From contig JAALGZ010000001.1 in assembly GCA_015227615.1 (NCBI GenBank), positions 1,488,001 through 1,552,000 of the forward strand: a DNA stretch of 64,000 bases, given 5' to 3'. Source of the DNA: Labyrinthula sp. Ha. Its lineage: Eukaryota; Sar; Bigyra; Labyrinthulida; Labyrinthulaceae. The stretch's first letter is position 1; every line of letters starts with the position of its first letter. The notes beneath the pieces are model-generated. The model searched no databases. It was not told the DNA's origin and saw only the letters and a program-made list of their open reading frames with translations. Position numbers and translations under genes: made by a program. Below are positions 1 to 10,211 of the stretch, piece by piece.

Positions 1-271
1 TGTTCTCCACGCAAGTTATTTGGCACAAGTGCCACATTGCACTCTCAGTTAAATGTTAATACCCATAACCTGATTTTTCACATTTTTTTTAATAGATTCA
101 TATTTCAAGCAAATATTATTTAATAATATCCAGCTCTCAACTAGACTACGATGATACCCAAAAATGCTGCTTTTGGTATTTAAGTCATGAAATAATACAA
201 TTGAAAGTAAACCAAATCTAATCCAGCACAATAACCTCTAATTCTAGAGCTTCGGCTAACTCCATTTCACC

Positions 272-600
272 CTAGAAGGTCAGGTACCCTAGGCTACTGG
301 TTCTAATTTTTCTTTCAATAAGTTTTAGTCGTTCTACTTGTTCTTCATATGCTCCATTCTTAGATGTTCTTAATTCAACTCTTACAAGTACGAACATGTG
401 GCAATAAATTGCTCTCATAAGAAAAAAAATACACATTCGAACCGCTGCAGACTGCATTTACGAAATTTAATAAATCGATTGATGCTCGTCCAACTAAGGT
501 TAAACTCTCTTATGGATATTCCATCCAAAAGAATCCCAAGTAAAGCAAGGTACTCTAACCCAAAATCAAGGAGAATTAAAGTTAATTCGAACACAGAGCC
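272..600 (-). pseudogene. possible small gene or gene remnant with a 29-nt intron
   Basis: I do not recognise this protein. On the minus strand one frame is open from about 600 to 443. A second frame, open down to a TAG at 272-274, ends with a charged helix containing VELRTSKNGAYEEQVERLK. Removing 414-442 (a 29-nt segment starting GTTCGA, T-rich in the middle, ending ATGAG) joins the two frames without a stop. That length matches the introns of convincing genes in this window. There is no in-frame ATG at the 5' side (a TAA lies just upstream), so an upstream exon is missing or the copy is dead. It lies downstream of the acyltransferase gene and on the same strand. The call rests only on the helical charged sequence and the intron-length match. 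Confidence 0.3.
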
Positions 601-846
601 TCTGCAATAATTTTAAGAATTTATTACATCACACATAGCTAAACCACAATAAATAATATGAAGAGCGAATGTGCGAAAAATAAGATGCCAGTAGGCTTCC
701 TGTTTCCACAAGACACAAGATTAAGCAGTACCCTCAATTATAAGAGCAAAGTAAGTAAATGCCTTAACATTTGAGTTTTGAGCAGAGTAAGATTTAACAC
801 AGAATTTACTTTCACATCCTCAATTCTTTAACTAATAGAATCAGAC

Positions 847-1728
847 TTAATTTTGCACTTTATACCAAGACAGAAAAACTAACAAAGCTGCAATAGATCT
901 TATTAAATTCAGTCGAAACTTAATAGGTACATCTTCATACTGCTGATCTTTTCCAACCTCTTCAAGATCTAAAACTTCCAAATCCTTAGCTTCAACATTG
1001 GAATTATACACTTTATCCCACTCAGATCCAAATTTTTTCTCAATCTCTTCTCGAAACTCTTGAAAAGTCTCAAACTGAGTTGAATCAATAACTTCAGAAA
1101 AATTAACCACACAAGTTTTACCGAAGTTAATTTCCACATTTTTTTCATTCACAACATGTTCCTTATTCTTGGTAATAACAATCTGCAACCTTTTCTTATA
1201 CTCAAACGCATATTGCAACACCCCAGTTTTTAATTTCAATGGATGATCTTTTTTATTTCTTGTTCCTTCTGGATATACAATAATTCCATACTCTTCATTT
1301 TTACCTCTTCCCACATTTCTCTGCTGCCACTGTTTCTCAATCCATGCAAAAAACTTTTTACGATCAATACCTCTTTTTCTCTCGAAATAAAATGTTGAAT
1401 ATGCAAGATAACTCCAAAGTGATGACAGAGGAGTTCCCACAATAACTAATCTTCTAGAGAGGTAAGATGCACCTCTACATATTGTTTGATCAATAAAAAA
1501 ATCAGCCCAAGAGCGGTGATTACTGAGATATACACAACCAGGTTGAAAATCACTTGATGTCTTTAACTTGAGAAGATTGACTTTGTGGAATTGAGTTAAG
1601 TGTTTAACGCAATGAAACGCACTTGCTTTTCCAGTAAGGATAATACGAAGGATTAACAAAGGAGTCCAGAAAAGTTGAGTGTAAAAGTGAGAATAGAAAA
1701 ATCGAAATCTCTTGAAAACCATTTCCAT
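847..1728 (-). CDS. PlsC-family lysophospholipid acyltransferase (LPAAT-like)
   Basis: A 293-residue protein of the 1-acylglycerol-3-phosphate O-acyltransferase superfamily. Seen directly: the HX4D catalytic block NHRSWADFF near residue 70 and the phosphate-binding EGTR block (VYPEGTRNKK) near residue 152, with the expected spacing. A hydrophobic N-terminal segment lies around residues 13-33 and a second at the very C terminus (AALLVFLSW), so the enzyme is probably membrane-embedded, as is usual in the ER. Family knowledge: these enzymes move an acyl group from acyl-CoA to the sn-2 position of a lysophospholipid. The exact acceptor cannot be read from sequence. The gene is intronless. ATG at 1726-1728 is the first in frame; a second ATG follows two codons later. 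Its upstream side carries a GCCCAAAAT motif 91 bp from the ATG. Confidence 0.88.
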   Translation of the reverse strand: MEMVFKRFRFFYSHFYTQLFWTPLLILRIILTGKASAFHCVKHLTQFHKVNLLKLKTSSDFQPGCVYLSNHRSWADFFIDQTICRGASYLSRRLVIVGTPLSSLWSYLAYSTFYFERKRGIDRKKFFAWIEKQWQQRNVGRGKNEEYGIIVYPEGTRNKKDHPLKLKTGVLQYAFEYKKRLQIVITKNKEHVVNEKNVEINFGKTCVVNFSEVIDSTQFETFQEFREEIEKKFGSEWDKVYNSNVEAKDLEVLDLEEVGKDQQYEDVPIKFRLNLIRSIAALLVFLSWYKVQN

Positions 1729-1853
1729 TTTGTGTTTAAGTTCTATTTGGATAAGAACAGAGACAAAACGTCTTAAAATTGCGTCAGTTTCGTCTACTAG
1801 TAATATCGAAACGGATATATTTTGGGCATCAAGATGGACATTAACAAGAGGAA

Positions 1854-1968
1854 TCGGTATCGTCTTATCGATACTCTATCGATATTGTATTTTCGAGAAT
1901 GCTACATTCATAATACAATGAAACAGCTTTTTATCGGTAGAGTGTCGATAAGAGTTTTACGTTACCGA
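1854..1968. repeat. 115-bp imperfect inverted repeat (foldback hairpin)
   Basis: The arm from 1854 (TCGGTATCGTCTTATCGATA, then ctctatcgatattgtatt) pairs with the arm ending at 1968 (ttatcggtagagtgtcgataagag ends with gttaccga). Pairing covers TCGGTA, CTTATCGA, ACTCTA-CGATA and ATTGTATT blocks, interrupted by two small insertions in the right arm. A short loop around 1893-1905 is left. An 11-bp direct repeat TATTTTGGGCA lies on both sides (about 1817-1828 and 2011-2022). It could be a small foldback element or MITE remnant. No open reading frame is involved. Confidence 0.5.
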
Positions 1969-3559
1969 AGCATAATCAACTGTCATTATCAGTATACTAT
2001 AGTATTCTGTGTATTTTGGGCAATGAAAAGTTGGCATCAAAGGGCTTTTTAAGAAGATTCGCATAACATTTCTTAGAGACACAAAGGCGGAAATGGTGGG
2101 TAAAAAACGAAAGAAGTTGCACGGTAACTTAACTTCACAGATGTAAAGAGATCATGCCCAGGGATATGTATTAATACAATGTTAGTCTACCAAGAGAAAA
2201 ATCTCTCGGTTAAATACTACGAACGTTTTGGGTCAAAAGTTCGAGCAAGAATAAAGAGGTGAAGTTTGGAACTCTTCGAAATGAAGCGTTAATTCTTTAA
2301 GTTCACTCTACACTAGGAATTAGGTTCAAAAATTTTGCTCAGTTTCCTTAATGGAAACAGAAAAACCATTACATAGTTAAAATTTTGTGTCCGTGTAAGA
2401 AGTAATTCGAGCATTTCCAAAATCCTGTCTCTTATAATAAACTATTAATATGGCAATGCTCTATCAATACACATCTTCCAAGATCGCACCATTTTTAAGA
2501 AAAAAACCAAGACGATATTGTAAGTTTATTCATACACTTACTTTCATAGGCACTCCAGAGCTAGAAGGATGTCACCAACTAAGCACACTGACCGATAGTA
2601 AATCAGAGTGAGAACTCTATGTTGTTCATGATTGTTTGCTTCAAAGTTCTATATAAACTTCATCAAGGGTATAATATTTGTAAAAATCATTTTAAACCCA
2701 TAGCGAGAGATTTTAATATTCTGAAAGCAAATTACGATACCATATCGAAGCCTTATTTTTCCTACTTAAGTTTTTCAAAGTTTAAGATAATTCATAAAGT
2801 CTCAAGAGTGGCTCATATTAGTTGGGCACTTCTTGTCGTGATTCCAAACTAAATTATAACTTTGCGAACGAAAAAATAAAGAGAGTCTAACAAAATGTTT
2901 CGGCATTGTTTCGTGCTAATTTCTGGAACGATGAAACGTAATACCTTAAGAGATCAGATCCGCTTTTATTAATTGAAGGAAGAGGGTTTAAAACCTGGCA
3001 AACTAAATCAGAATTGCACATGGAAATTCTTTCCACCAGCTTCTAGGGAGATTAATAAAAAACAGGACCCAATCTAAACCTAAAGAACAAGGGTTCTTTG
3101 TACAAAGCTTTAGTTATATCCTACATCACTGATGTGCTATTGTCAAAGGTTTATATATTTTGGTGAACGACATCCCATAGGTTTCTTTATTATTATAAAA
3201 TCAGCAAATGATACGCAAGAAAGGGAAAAAGCGGGTGATAGATTAAGCTTCAGTGTGGTCAGTTCTACTCCTCCTTTAGATTATTTTTAAAGACTATTTA
3301 TTGTCCTTTGACTTATATCAAGAATATATGTACTCTAGAGTATAATCTACCTTACATTGACTACAGATCAGAAAATTTATCTGCAGATACTAAGTTTTGA
3401 CTCCCGTATCACGGACAATTCGGTTTTTACTTAGGAGCAATACTTCCAGAAGCTAAAGACCTTGCGAAAGAAGTAGAAAATTAACATCACCCAGAACTGC
3501 GAGTTACACTTATATCAGTGGATTGCTTACTAAGTACAAGAAAAGAAAGTTAAAATTAC
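1969..3559. other. gene-poor interval with decayed coding traces
   Basis: No supportable intact gene. Between 2180 and 2340 the plus strand reads as short protein-like blocks (for example KYYERFGSKVRARIKR) separated by stops, which suggests a dead gene. A separate candidate integrase remnant at 2640-2849 is listed on its own. I see no RNA gene here. Confidence 0.4.
2640..2849 (+). pseudogene. possible Ty3/gypsy integrase C-terminal remnant
   Basis: An open plus-strand stretch of about 70 codons ends in FSKFKIIHKVSRVAH followed by a hydrophobic tail and stop. The pattern (basic region, then xPFKIIxKVxxVAY-like) resembles the C-terminal chromo-like end of gypsy integrases, where GPFKII..V..VAY is typical. 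The diagnostic GP is replaced by SK here and nothing upstream shows the catalytic core. This is pattern recognition on a short segment and may be chance. Confidence 0.25.
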
Positions 3560-3560
3560 A

Positions 3561-4626
3561 CGTATCACTAGGTTTTCTTAACGTTACGTAAAAACGTTAG
3601 TTAACGTTTATTTTCCGTTAACTCTGCTTAACGCTATTAACGTTTAGCAGATTTCAACTTTTTTTACCGTTATTACCCTAAAATTAACGCTAAGAACGCC
3701 CAGTACGTTAAATAACGGTACATACCGGTATTTTGGGAAATTCAACAGACACGAAATTTTCTCTTCCTGGTCAAAGTCAAAACCAAACAAGTCCAGAAAA
3801 ACTTCTTGTGTGAACAAAAAGGTGGCGCAAAGAGAAGTAAAAGTAGTTTTCAAACATGAACAAAGAATAATTTGCTCGTCGAAGCTTCAAAACTAGCTGT
3901 CTTCTACTTGTTAGAGATTTTGCTTAGATGAACTGTCTGGGACACGTGTTTGATTGAGAGGAGAAAAGTTAAACTTAGGTCAAAGTAAAAGAAATCGGTC
4001 AAATGAACTAAAATTACGCTAAAGAAATGTTTTTTTAGTATAATTTTAGTTTTTCTGTGTTAAATTTTCTGAAAAGGGGTTTGAGCCAAGATACAAGCAT
4101 TTCTAGATGAAGACTATGCCAAATTCTTGCTATGGCCAAAGCATTACCTCCTTTTCTCAGTTACATTTTCTCTCAGAGAGTAGAAGTAGCTCTTTAAAAT
4201 TGCTTAGAAAAGGTATTTGAAATAATTCTCTACTGTCTAGGTGCTCAATTTGAGCTTGGATTGAGTTAACTTTAAGGGTAAGGTTAGTAGTCATAAGAAG
4301 ATTTTTATATAAAATAATTTTCACATGATGTTGATTTTATGTTGCATCTACTTCTAAGTCAGCCTTTTCTTCGATTTTATTCCTTTACAGAAAGAATATA
4401 GAAATAATATATTATGGAGATATTATTTGGGACAGAATATTAAATTGTTAAAAATTTCTGGGAACACCAAAATCTAACGTTCTTATCGTGCTTACCATCC
4501 TTAACGTTAATTTTCGCTAATAAACGTTAACTAATGTATTTCTTAGCGTTAATAACGTTAAGCAAAATTTTTACATTTTTTTACCGTTAATTAACGTTTC
4601 TAACGTTAAGAAACCTTACGTATCAC
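3561..4626. mobile_element. hAT-like non-autonomous DNA transposon, 1.05 kb
   Basis: The element spans 3569-4618 and is flanked by an 8-bp direct repeat CGTATCAC (3561-3568 and 4619-4626). The left terminus TAGGTTTTCTTAACGTTA matches the reverse complement of the right terminus, TAAGGTTTCTTAACGTTA, at 16 of 18 positions. Imperfect complementarity continues for about 90 bp and shares a GCTTAACG-TATTAACG block. Both subterminal regions (3569-3720 and 4480-4618) are crowded with TTAACG/CGTTAA words in both orientations, as expected of transposase-binding repeats. Family knowledge: 8-bp duplications, short inverted termini and subterminal repeats typify hAT elements. The centre has no long ORF, so it is non-autonomous or decayed. 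A 9-bp duplication ACGTATCAC is an equally good reading and would hint at a Mutator-like element. Confidence 0.72.
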
Positions 4627-7600
4627 CTTTTTAACACAAAGTTCTGGATTAAATTTTCAAGAACCATCTTGCGGAGAATTATAATTCATCATAGTTGTCA
4701 TTAACCTTCTTTTTAGTAACCACATACATTTTCAAAAAAATAGGTATTGAGCCCCGTGGTTCATGAATGGAATTCCCTATTTTTCATTATATACGTCTAA
4801 TAATTCTTTTCAAACCGTTTTATATCAGAAATAAATCTACAGAAGGGGTATCTTAGTAAACTCACCTATGTCAATTATCGAACATTTTCCAAAGTGGTTG
4901 TCCAGTAATAACTCCAGACACAGTTTTATTTTGTATATGCATGTTGTCTACTTGCGCATTAGTTCCCTGAAATGCAAAACATAAACTCTAACAGTAGTAA
5001 TATTAAGCTCCGTAGCTGACCAGAATTCATATGAGAAATTTATTTTAAATAGCTTTAACTCTTTTTCACAAGGTTCAAAATGCGAACTTTAGGTGCTACA
5101 TAGATTTTGCGATGATGTATCAATAAAACCAGGATACTCGTAGATTCACTTCTTGTTTTAACTCAAGCTTATCATGACGGGTAAACTCTCCAAAAACTGT
5201 GCTCATGATACCCCCTCTTTTGGTCGAGAACAAGCTTTTTTCCAATTTATAATGGCTATGTTCTATAAAATGCCGAAGTGGTACATGTTGATATCAAGAG
5301 CAAGGCTATTAATCTTCGTTCATTTCGCTAGTAACATTAATGCAGAGTCGAAGCAACTAGTAATCCATGCATGGGCTCTGCATCTATAATCCAAAAATCA
5401 ATAATTTATATGGAGTTGTAAACGAGTCAGGTGTACTAAATTTTTTATGTAGTTTTTCCTCTTTGGTTATCTAACAGGGGTTACATGTTAAATGGCAATT
5501 ATCCATCTACTCTTAGGTTATTATTGAATTAAAGGTCAGTTGATAAGGAAGAGCTCTGTTCTCTTGAAGAAAGTTGAGATTATTTGATATTTAGCCATAG
5601 TTGGTATAACTGCACGTCCTTGAATCCATGTATTCCGCATTCTATGTAACTTCAGAACCTTCATTAAGTCAAACCACAATACGAAAGATTTCCTGCTATA
5701 TAGCTGAACTACCTAGTGATTTGTTTTTAAAAATCTCTAATTGAGTAGCAAAAAAAGTTTTCGACGCATAGGAGGTGTAAATAACAAAAACGTTGTCAAT
5801 TTGTTCCTTCGGATATGCCATGCAAATTGTTTTCGTAGCTGTAATACACAGATTAGACTTGAACACAAATACTGACCTGTAGGCTGAAAGGGAAAGAAAA
5901 GGAAAGAAACTTACCAATGTGTCCTTTACGTCCATTAACTAAGCAGAAATGTACAAAGAGGGTGACAATAGCATTCCATTCTTTAGCAGAGAACAAAGGT
6001 TACTTGATTATTAAAATCCATGAAGTTTTGATGTAAGATATGGACCCATTGCTTTGGAATTGAAAATTAGAAAAGCAGTAATTACACATAACCAAGTTGT
6101 ATCAATCGCTATTGCCATAATGGGACAAGCACTCTATCCGGTCTAGGTTTTTATTTAATACTAGACTATTCGGTGACAGCATTCGACCACGTTAAAGTCC
6201 TAGCGTGCGGAGAAAATAAGCAAATTGGTTTCCTTAGAGTATCTTAATTATACCAATTGCGAGGTAGGTTAATAAGAATATGCAAAGAAAATAAGTGTGG
6301 TTATAGATACGTCAGTTAGAATCTTGACTGCCTCAACGGTATATGTAACAAAGTCATATGCTTCAAAAAATGGATCTAATGATTCATGAAGCCAGTTAAC
6401 CCCTTAAAGCAAATCCAAGGCCTGCTACTCCTTACCAGTCAATCAAAAAATATATATTACTATTGAGCGGTAATACGGTTCGTGCGTAACAACATCAAGG
6501 GTACTTTTGAGCAACTTGGATAACCTGAAAGGGGTAATGACTCTAACGGACTTGGTATACCTTTGACTCAAGAAGCAAGAAGTTGTTTACTCACTTCCAT
6601 TTGATCATATGATAAGATTTCATAAATGCTGAAAATTTGAGTTTAGCTCTCTACGTTCATAGTTGGGTAAAAGGTTTCAATACCTTCATGTACTATAGAT
6701 GCGTCATTAGCCGCTTGCTTTATTCTGGGAATATTTTTAATAATGTGTCAAAGCCAAATTTGAAATAAGCTGCATGTTTGCATCTATTAACCTACATTTA
6801 AGGATTCAATTTTTCATAAGAGACTGAAAACCTATGCTACAGTAATGTTATCAATGTTAAGGTGCCGAGATTACCCGCAGAATTACCTTCCATACCTTTA
6901 ACGCATTGGAATGTATTTGTACGAGAGCCCCATTTATATATTCAAGCGTTATTGTTAATGAGCAGAAGTTATTAATGTGATTGAAGGATCTCCGTTAACA
7001 ATTCGGAAACGTTGTATGATTTGATTTTCTTAGTCAAGTTACTTCCACAGGCACTTTTGAACTTATTCTAAAACATTAAATAAGAAGTTGTTTCTTTTGT
7101 TTATTTATTTCATCTCAAATTAGCAACAATTCTTGAGTTTCCACTGTAAAATTCGACAGTTCAACTTAAAACTTTCCCTCTGACGGTTATCAGTAGATTT
7201 CAATTTTCAGGTATCAGGTCCCTGCAGAAGAATCGTCTCAACAAGACTTCGAATATGTAAACTTCCTTCATTACAGAAACGCAAGTATTGTAGGTTTGGC
7301 CAAAGCCATAGTACTGGATTAAGGATGGGTCAAAGCCTCTAAAACTTCTAGAGAAATGAAAATGTATTTTATCTTGATAGAAACATAACTTCTTAATAGA
7401 AGACTGCTAAGTATTGAGAATTTATCAAAGATGGAAGAAGATGTAACACTCAAAACTAAATGCTAGGAATAAAAGCTATAAAGAACAAAAGCTTATCGAT
7501 GACTTCTAGAAATTCACGTGAAATTTAAATTATCCCATGAAACGATACGCACAATTGTCCTTAAGCCTCCCGTTTATTTGTATCTTCTAGTCTGTTCTCC

Positions 7601-8130
7601 GCTTCTCTTAACTGAACAACATGAAAAACTTCTCTACAAAATCCCTTTAGATGGCCATGACCTATATCTCTTAAGTACATAGTAGTGATGTCACTATAAC
7701 ATCCCAACTTGATCGAAATAGACAAACCAACAGACTTATAGAAAGATTATATCAAAATATTTAACTATAATTGATTATTTTCCAGTATATAGGTAAATGT
7801 TATTATAATAGTTGATTTAACTCTATCTGTGGTCACTCCAACTGATCCTAGCTACCCAGGAATATACAGTTCTTAGGAGAAATAAACTCTTATGTATATA
7901 ACTAAACCCAAACGATTTCCTTTCTAACCAGAATTCATCAACTTACATTTTTCCTTTAGTACTAGGAGATATAAAACCATACTTAATTTTAAGGTTTTCA
8001 CAAAATCCGTTCTCTAAACTAAAGTCTCTACAATCCTTCCAACGGATAGTTTTTCTCTTGAATCCTCTAACAAACTTAGTTGTTAAGAAGAAATAGAAAA
8101 GACAGGTTTTGCAAGAAAAAAACTTAAACC
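4627..8130. other. gene-poor interval
   Basis: I find no gene I can support. Short protein-like runs broken by stops occur on the plus strand near 6150-6250 and 7210-7380 (one reads DFEYVNFLHYRNASIVGLAK before a TAA). A 71-codon ATG-started ORF at 5174-5389 has no recognisable features. Upstream of the kelch gene (8040-8130) there is no GCCCAAAA motif and no obvious TATA box. Confidence 0.4.
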
Positions 8131-10026
8131 ATGATTATAGAGAATAGACCTCGAAAAAGAAAAAGCGATAACTTTGAATTTTTTGAACGCACGTGGGAAA
8201 GGGTGGAGACTCATGGAGAGTCGTATACAGCCAGGACTGGGCACAGTGTAGTCGAATATGAGGGCTGTTTTTACATTTTTGGCGGAACTGATTCATCAAG
8301 AAGAAGAAATGATCTGCACAAGCTTGATACCAAAGATATGAGCTGGACACAGATTTCTCCAAGAAGAAATAATGAAGTTCCATGGAAAAGATCGGGGGCA
8401 AAAGCAGTAGTTGTCGAAGGGAAGATGTATCTCTTTGGGGGCTACGATGGTCGAGGGGGAAATTATTTCAATGATTTACAGGAATATGATATAAAAACTA
8501 ATACATGGACAGTCTTATCTGTACCGCCATCTGCTCCTTTTCTGACTGATCCCGAATCTGATGAGGATACAGAAGAAGAAGGTGAAGAATATCCATCTCC
8601 GAGAACAGATCATACTCTGGTTCATTACCATGGGAAACTCTATATTTTTGGTGGGTACGATGGACGCCTAAGGCTGAATGATCTGTTTGAGTTTGACCTG
8701 GATTCCTTAGTATGGACAAAACTTGCTCAGAATAATAGTTATGTGCCAGTAAGCAGATTTGGACATACAGCTGTTGTAGATAATGATGACATGTACGTTT
8801 TTGGTGGGTGGGATGGCCATGAAACGTTGAATTCGATGTGGAGATACTCTTTCTTATCAGACCTTTGGACACCTGTATATTTTGAGAACGGATCTAAAGA
8901 CTGCGCAGTGTATCTAAGGAATGCATTGAACGTTTTTAACATTGAGAACGCCACAGAGGCTGCTCAAGAGAAATATAATCAGTGGCTTAAGGCCATGGAG
9001 GGCATTCTCAATTATTCTCAAGGTGTGAAGTTTAATCCTGAAAAATATTGTAGCCTTATAGAGGATTTGCAGTCTTTTGGAAAGTTTTTTGAAGACCGGT
9101 GTGATACATTAGGGAAAGAGTGGTATTGGCCAAAGCATCGATACAGACACTGTTCGATGGTTTTAAATGGACGCATGTACATTTTTGGTGGAGTAGACAA
9201 GTATCAGACTCGGTTCAACGATTTGCATGAGTTTGACTTTAAGACATCACGGTGGAAGAAAGTTTGCACAACTCCAGTCGCCCCAAAGAGCAGAACCTTT
9301 CACCCATGTTCAGTTTTCAACAATCAAATATATATTTTTGGCGGTTTTGATGGAGAAAATAGGTTAAATGATGTGCATAGGCTATACCTGGGTCGCTTAT
9401 CTCCTAGGCCTTTGGTGGAAATGACACGGGACTTTGCATTAAAGCATATGGATTTATATGAGAAAACTATTCGAACAATGCCTGTTGCCATCGTTTATGG
9501 TCTATTATGGAAGAAGGACGATGAAGGTGTCTATCGTGGACCTTATAATTCCGAGGAAGACAGAGTACTTTGTAGTGGGTTCAAACCAGTTCCTTATCCA
9601 TCATATCAAAATCTCTGCTCTGGTTGTGGCAAACCAGCAAACTTGCATCGAGAAATGATACCAGCTGCCATTGAACAACGTCCAACTCTTATTAGAGTGT
9701 TTGAAAGTCTCAGGAATATACCTAAACGTTTCTCTAATAGGCGATCCATCAAACAAATTGAGCAACCGGAACCTAATCCTGTTGGTTTGAAGTCTAGAAA
9801 AAGACTTGGAAAGAAGAGAATATCTGCGCAAAGGGCTTTACTGGATATCACCTCTAAAAGAGAGAACCTATTGCGCACCGAAAGTGAAACTGATGTCATT
9901 AAACAAGATGACACAGTGAAAGATCCCGATGATGCTTTAGTCAACGAAACTGGTTCTCTAAACCTAAACCCCCTTAGTCGCAGCCGCGTAAAGCTAGAAA
10001 AATCTAAAAAGCGGAAGCTTTTGTAA
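8131..10026 (+). CDS. six-repeat kelch protein with C-terminal Cys-rich segment and nuclear-type basic tail
   Basis: A 631-residue intronless kelch protein. Six kelch units are visible, each with the IFGG/LFGG/VFGG doublet, a later W and a paired hydrophobic strand: around residues 33-73, 88-130, 166-206, 210-250, 345-385 and 395-425. An acidic insert (ESDEDTEEEGEE) separates units 2 and 3. A helical insert of about 90 residues separates units 4 and 5. After the propeller comes a segment with C(479)...C-x2-C...H spacing (CSGCGKPANLHRE) that could bind zinc. The tail is basic and ends in KSKKRKLL, a good nuclear localisation candidate. Kelch propellers mediate protein-protein contacts; no BTB, F-box or phosphatase domain is present, so the partner is unknown. 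ATG at 8131 is the first in frame. Its 3' end converges on the DUF924-TilS gene with a 185-bp gap. Confidence 0.85.
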   Translation: MIIENRPRKRKSDNFEFFERTWERVETHGESYTARTGHSVVEYEGCFYIFGGTDSSRRRNDLHKLDTKDMSWTQISPRRNNEVPWKRSGAKAVVVEGKMYLFGGYDGRGGNYFNDLQEYDIKTNTWTVLSVPPSAPFLTDPESDEDTEEEGEEYPSPRTDHTLVHYHGKLYIFGGYDGRLRLNDLFEFDLDSLVWTKLAQNNSYVPVSRFGHTAVVDNDDMYVFGGWDGHETLNSMWRYSFLSDLWTPVYFENGSKDCAVYLRNALNVFNIENATEAAQEKYNQWLKAMEGILNYSQGVKFNPEKYCSLIEDLQSFGKFFEDRCDTLGKEWYWPKHRYRHCSMVLNGRMYIFGGVDKYQTRFNDLHEFDFKTSRWKKVCTTPVAPKSRTFHPCSVFNNQIYIFGGFDGENRLNDVHRLYLGRLSPRPLVEMTRDFALKHMDLYEKTIRTMPVAIVYGLLWKKDDEGVYRGPYNSEEDRVLCSGFKPVPYPSYQNLCSGCGKPANLHREMIPAAIEQRPTLIRVFESLRNIPKRFSNRRSIKQIEQPEPNPVGLKSRKRLGKKRISAQRALLDITSKRENLLRTESETDVIKQDDTVKDPDDALVNETGSLNLNPLSRSRVKLEKSKKRKLL

Positions 10027-10211
10027 AAATAATCGCTGAAACTTGTGAGTTGAAGATAGAATAAATTTTGTGTATCTTTATTTTAATAGTTCGTTGTGAT
10101 ATATTATGCTGTTTGTGTTTCAAAAAGTGATAATTGTGCAATAGAAAAATAATTTTGCTTGATATTAGTATAGTTGTAGTACATACCTATACCTAAATTA
10201 AATTACATATA

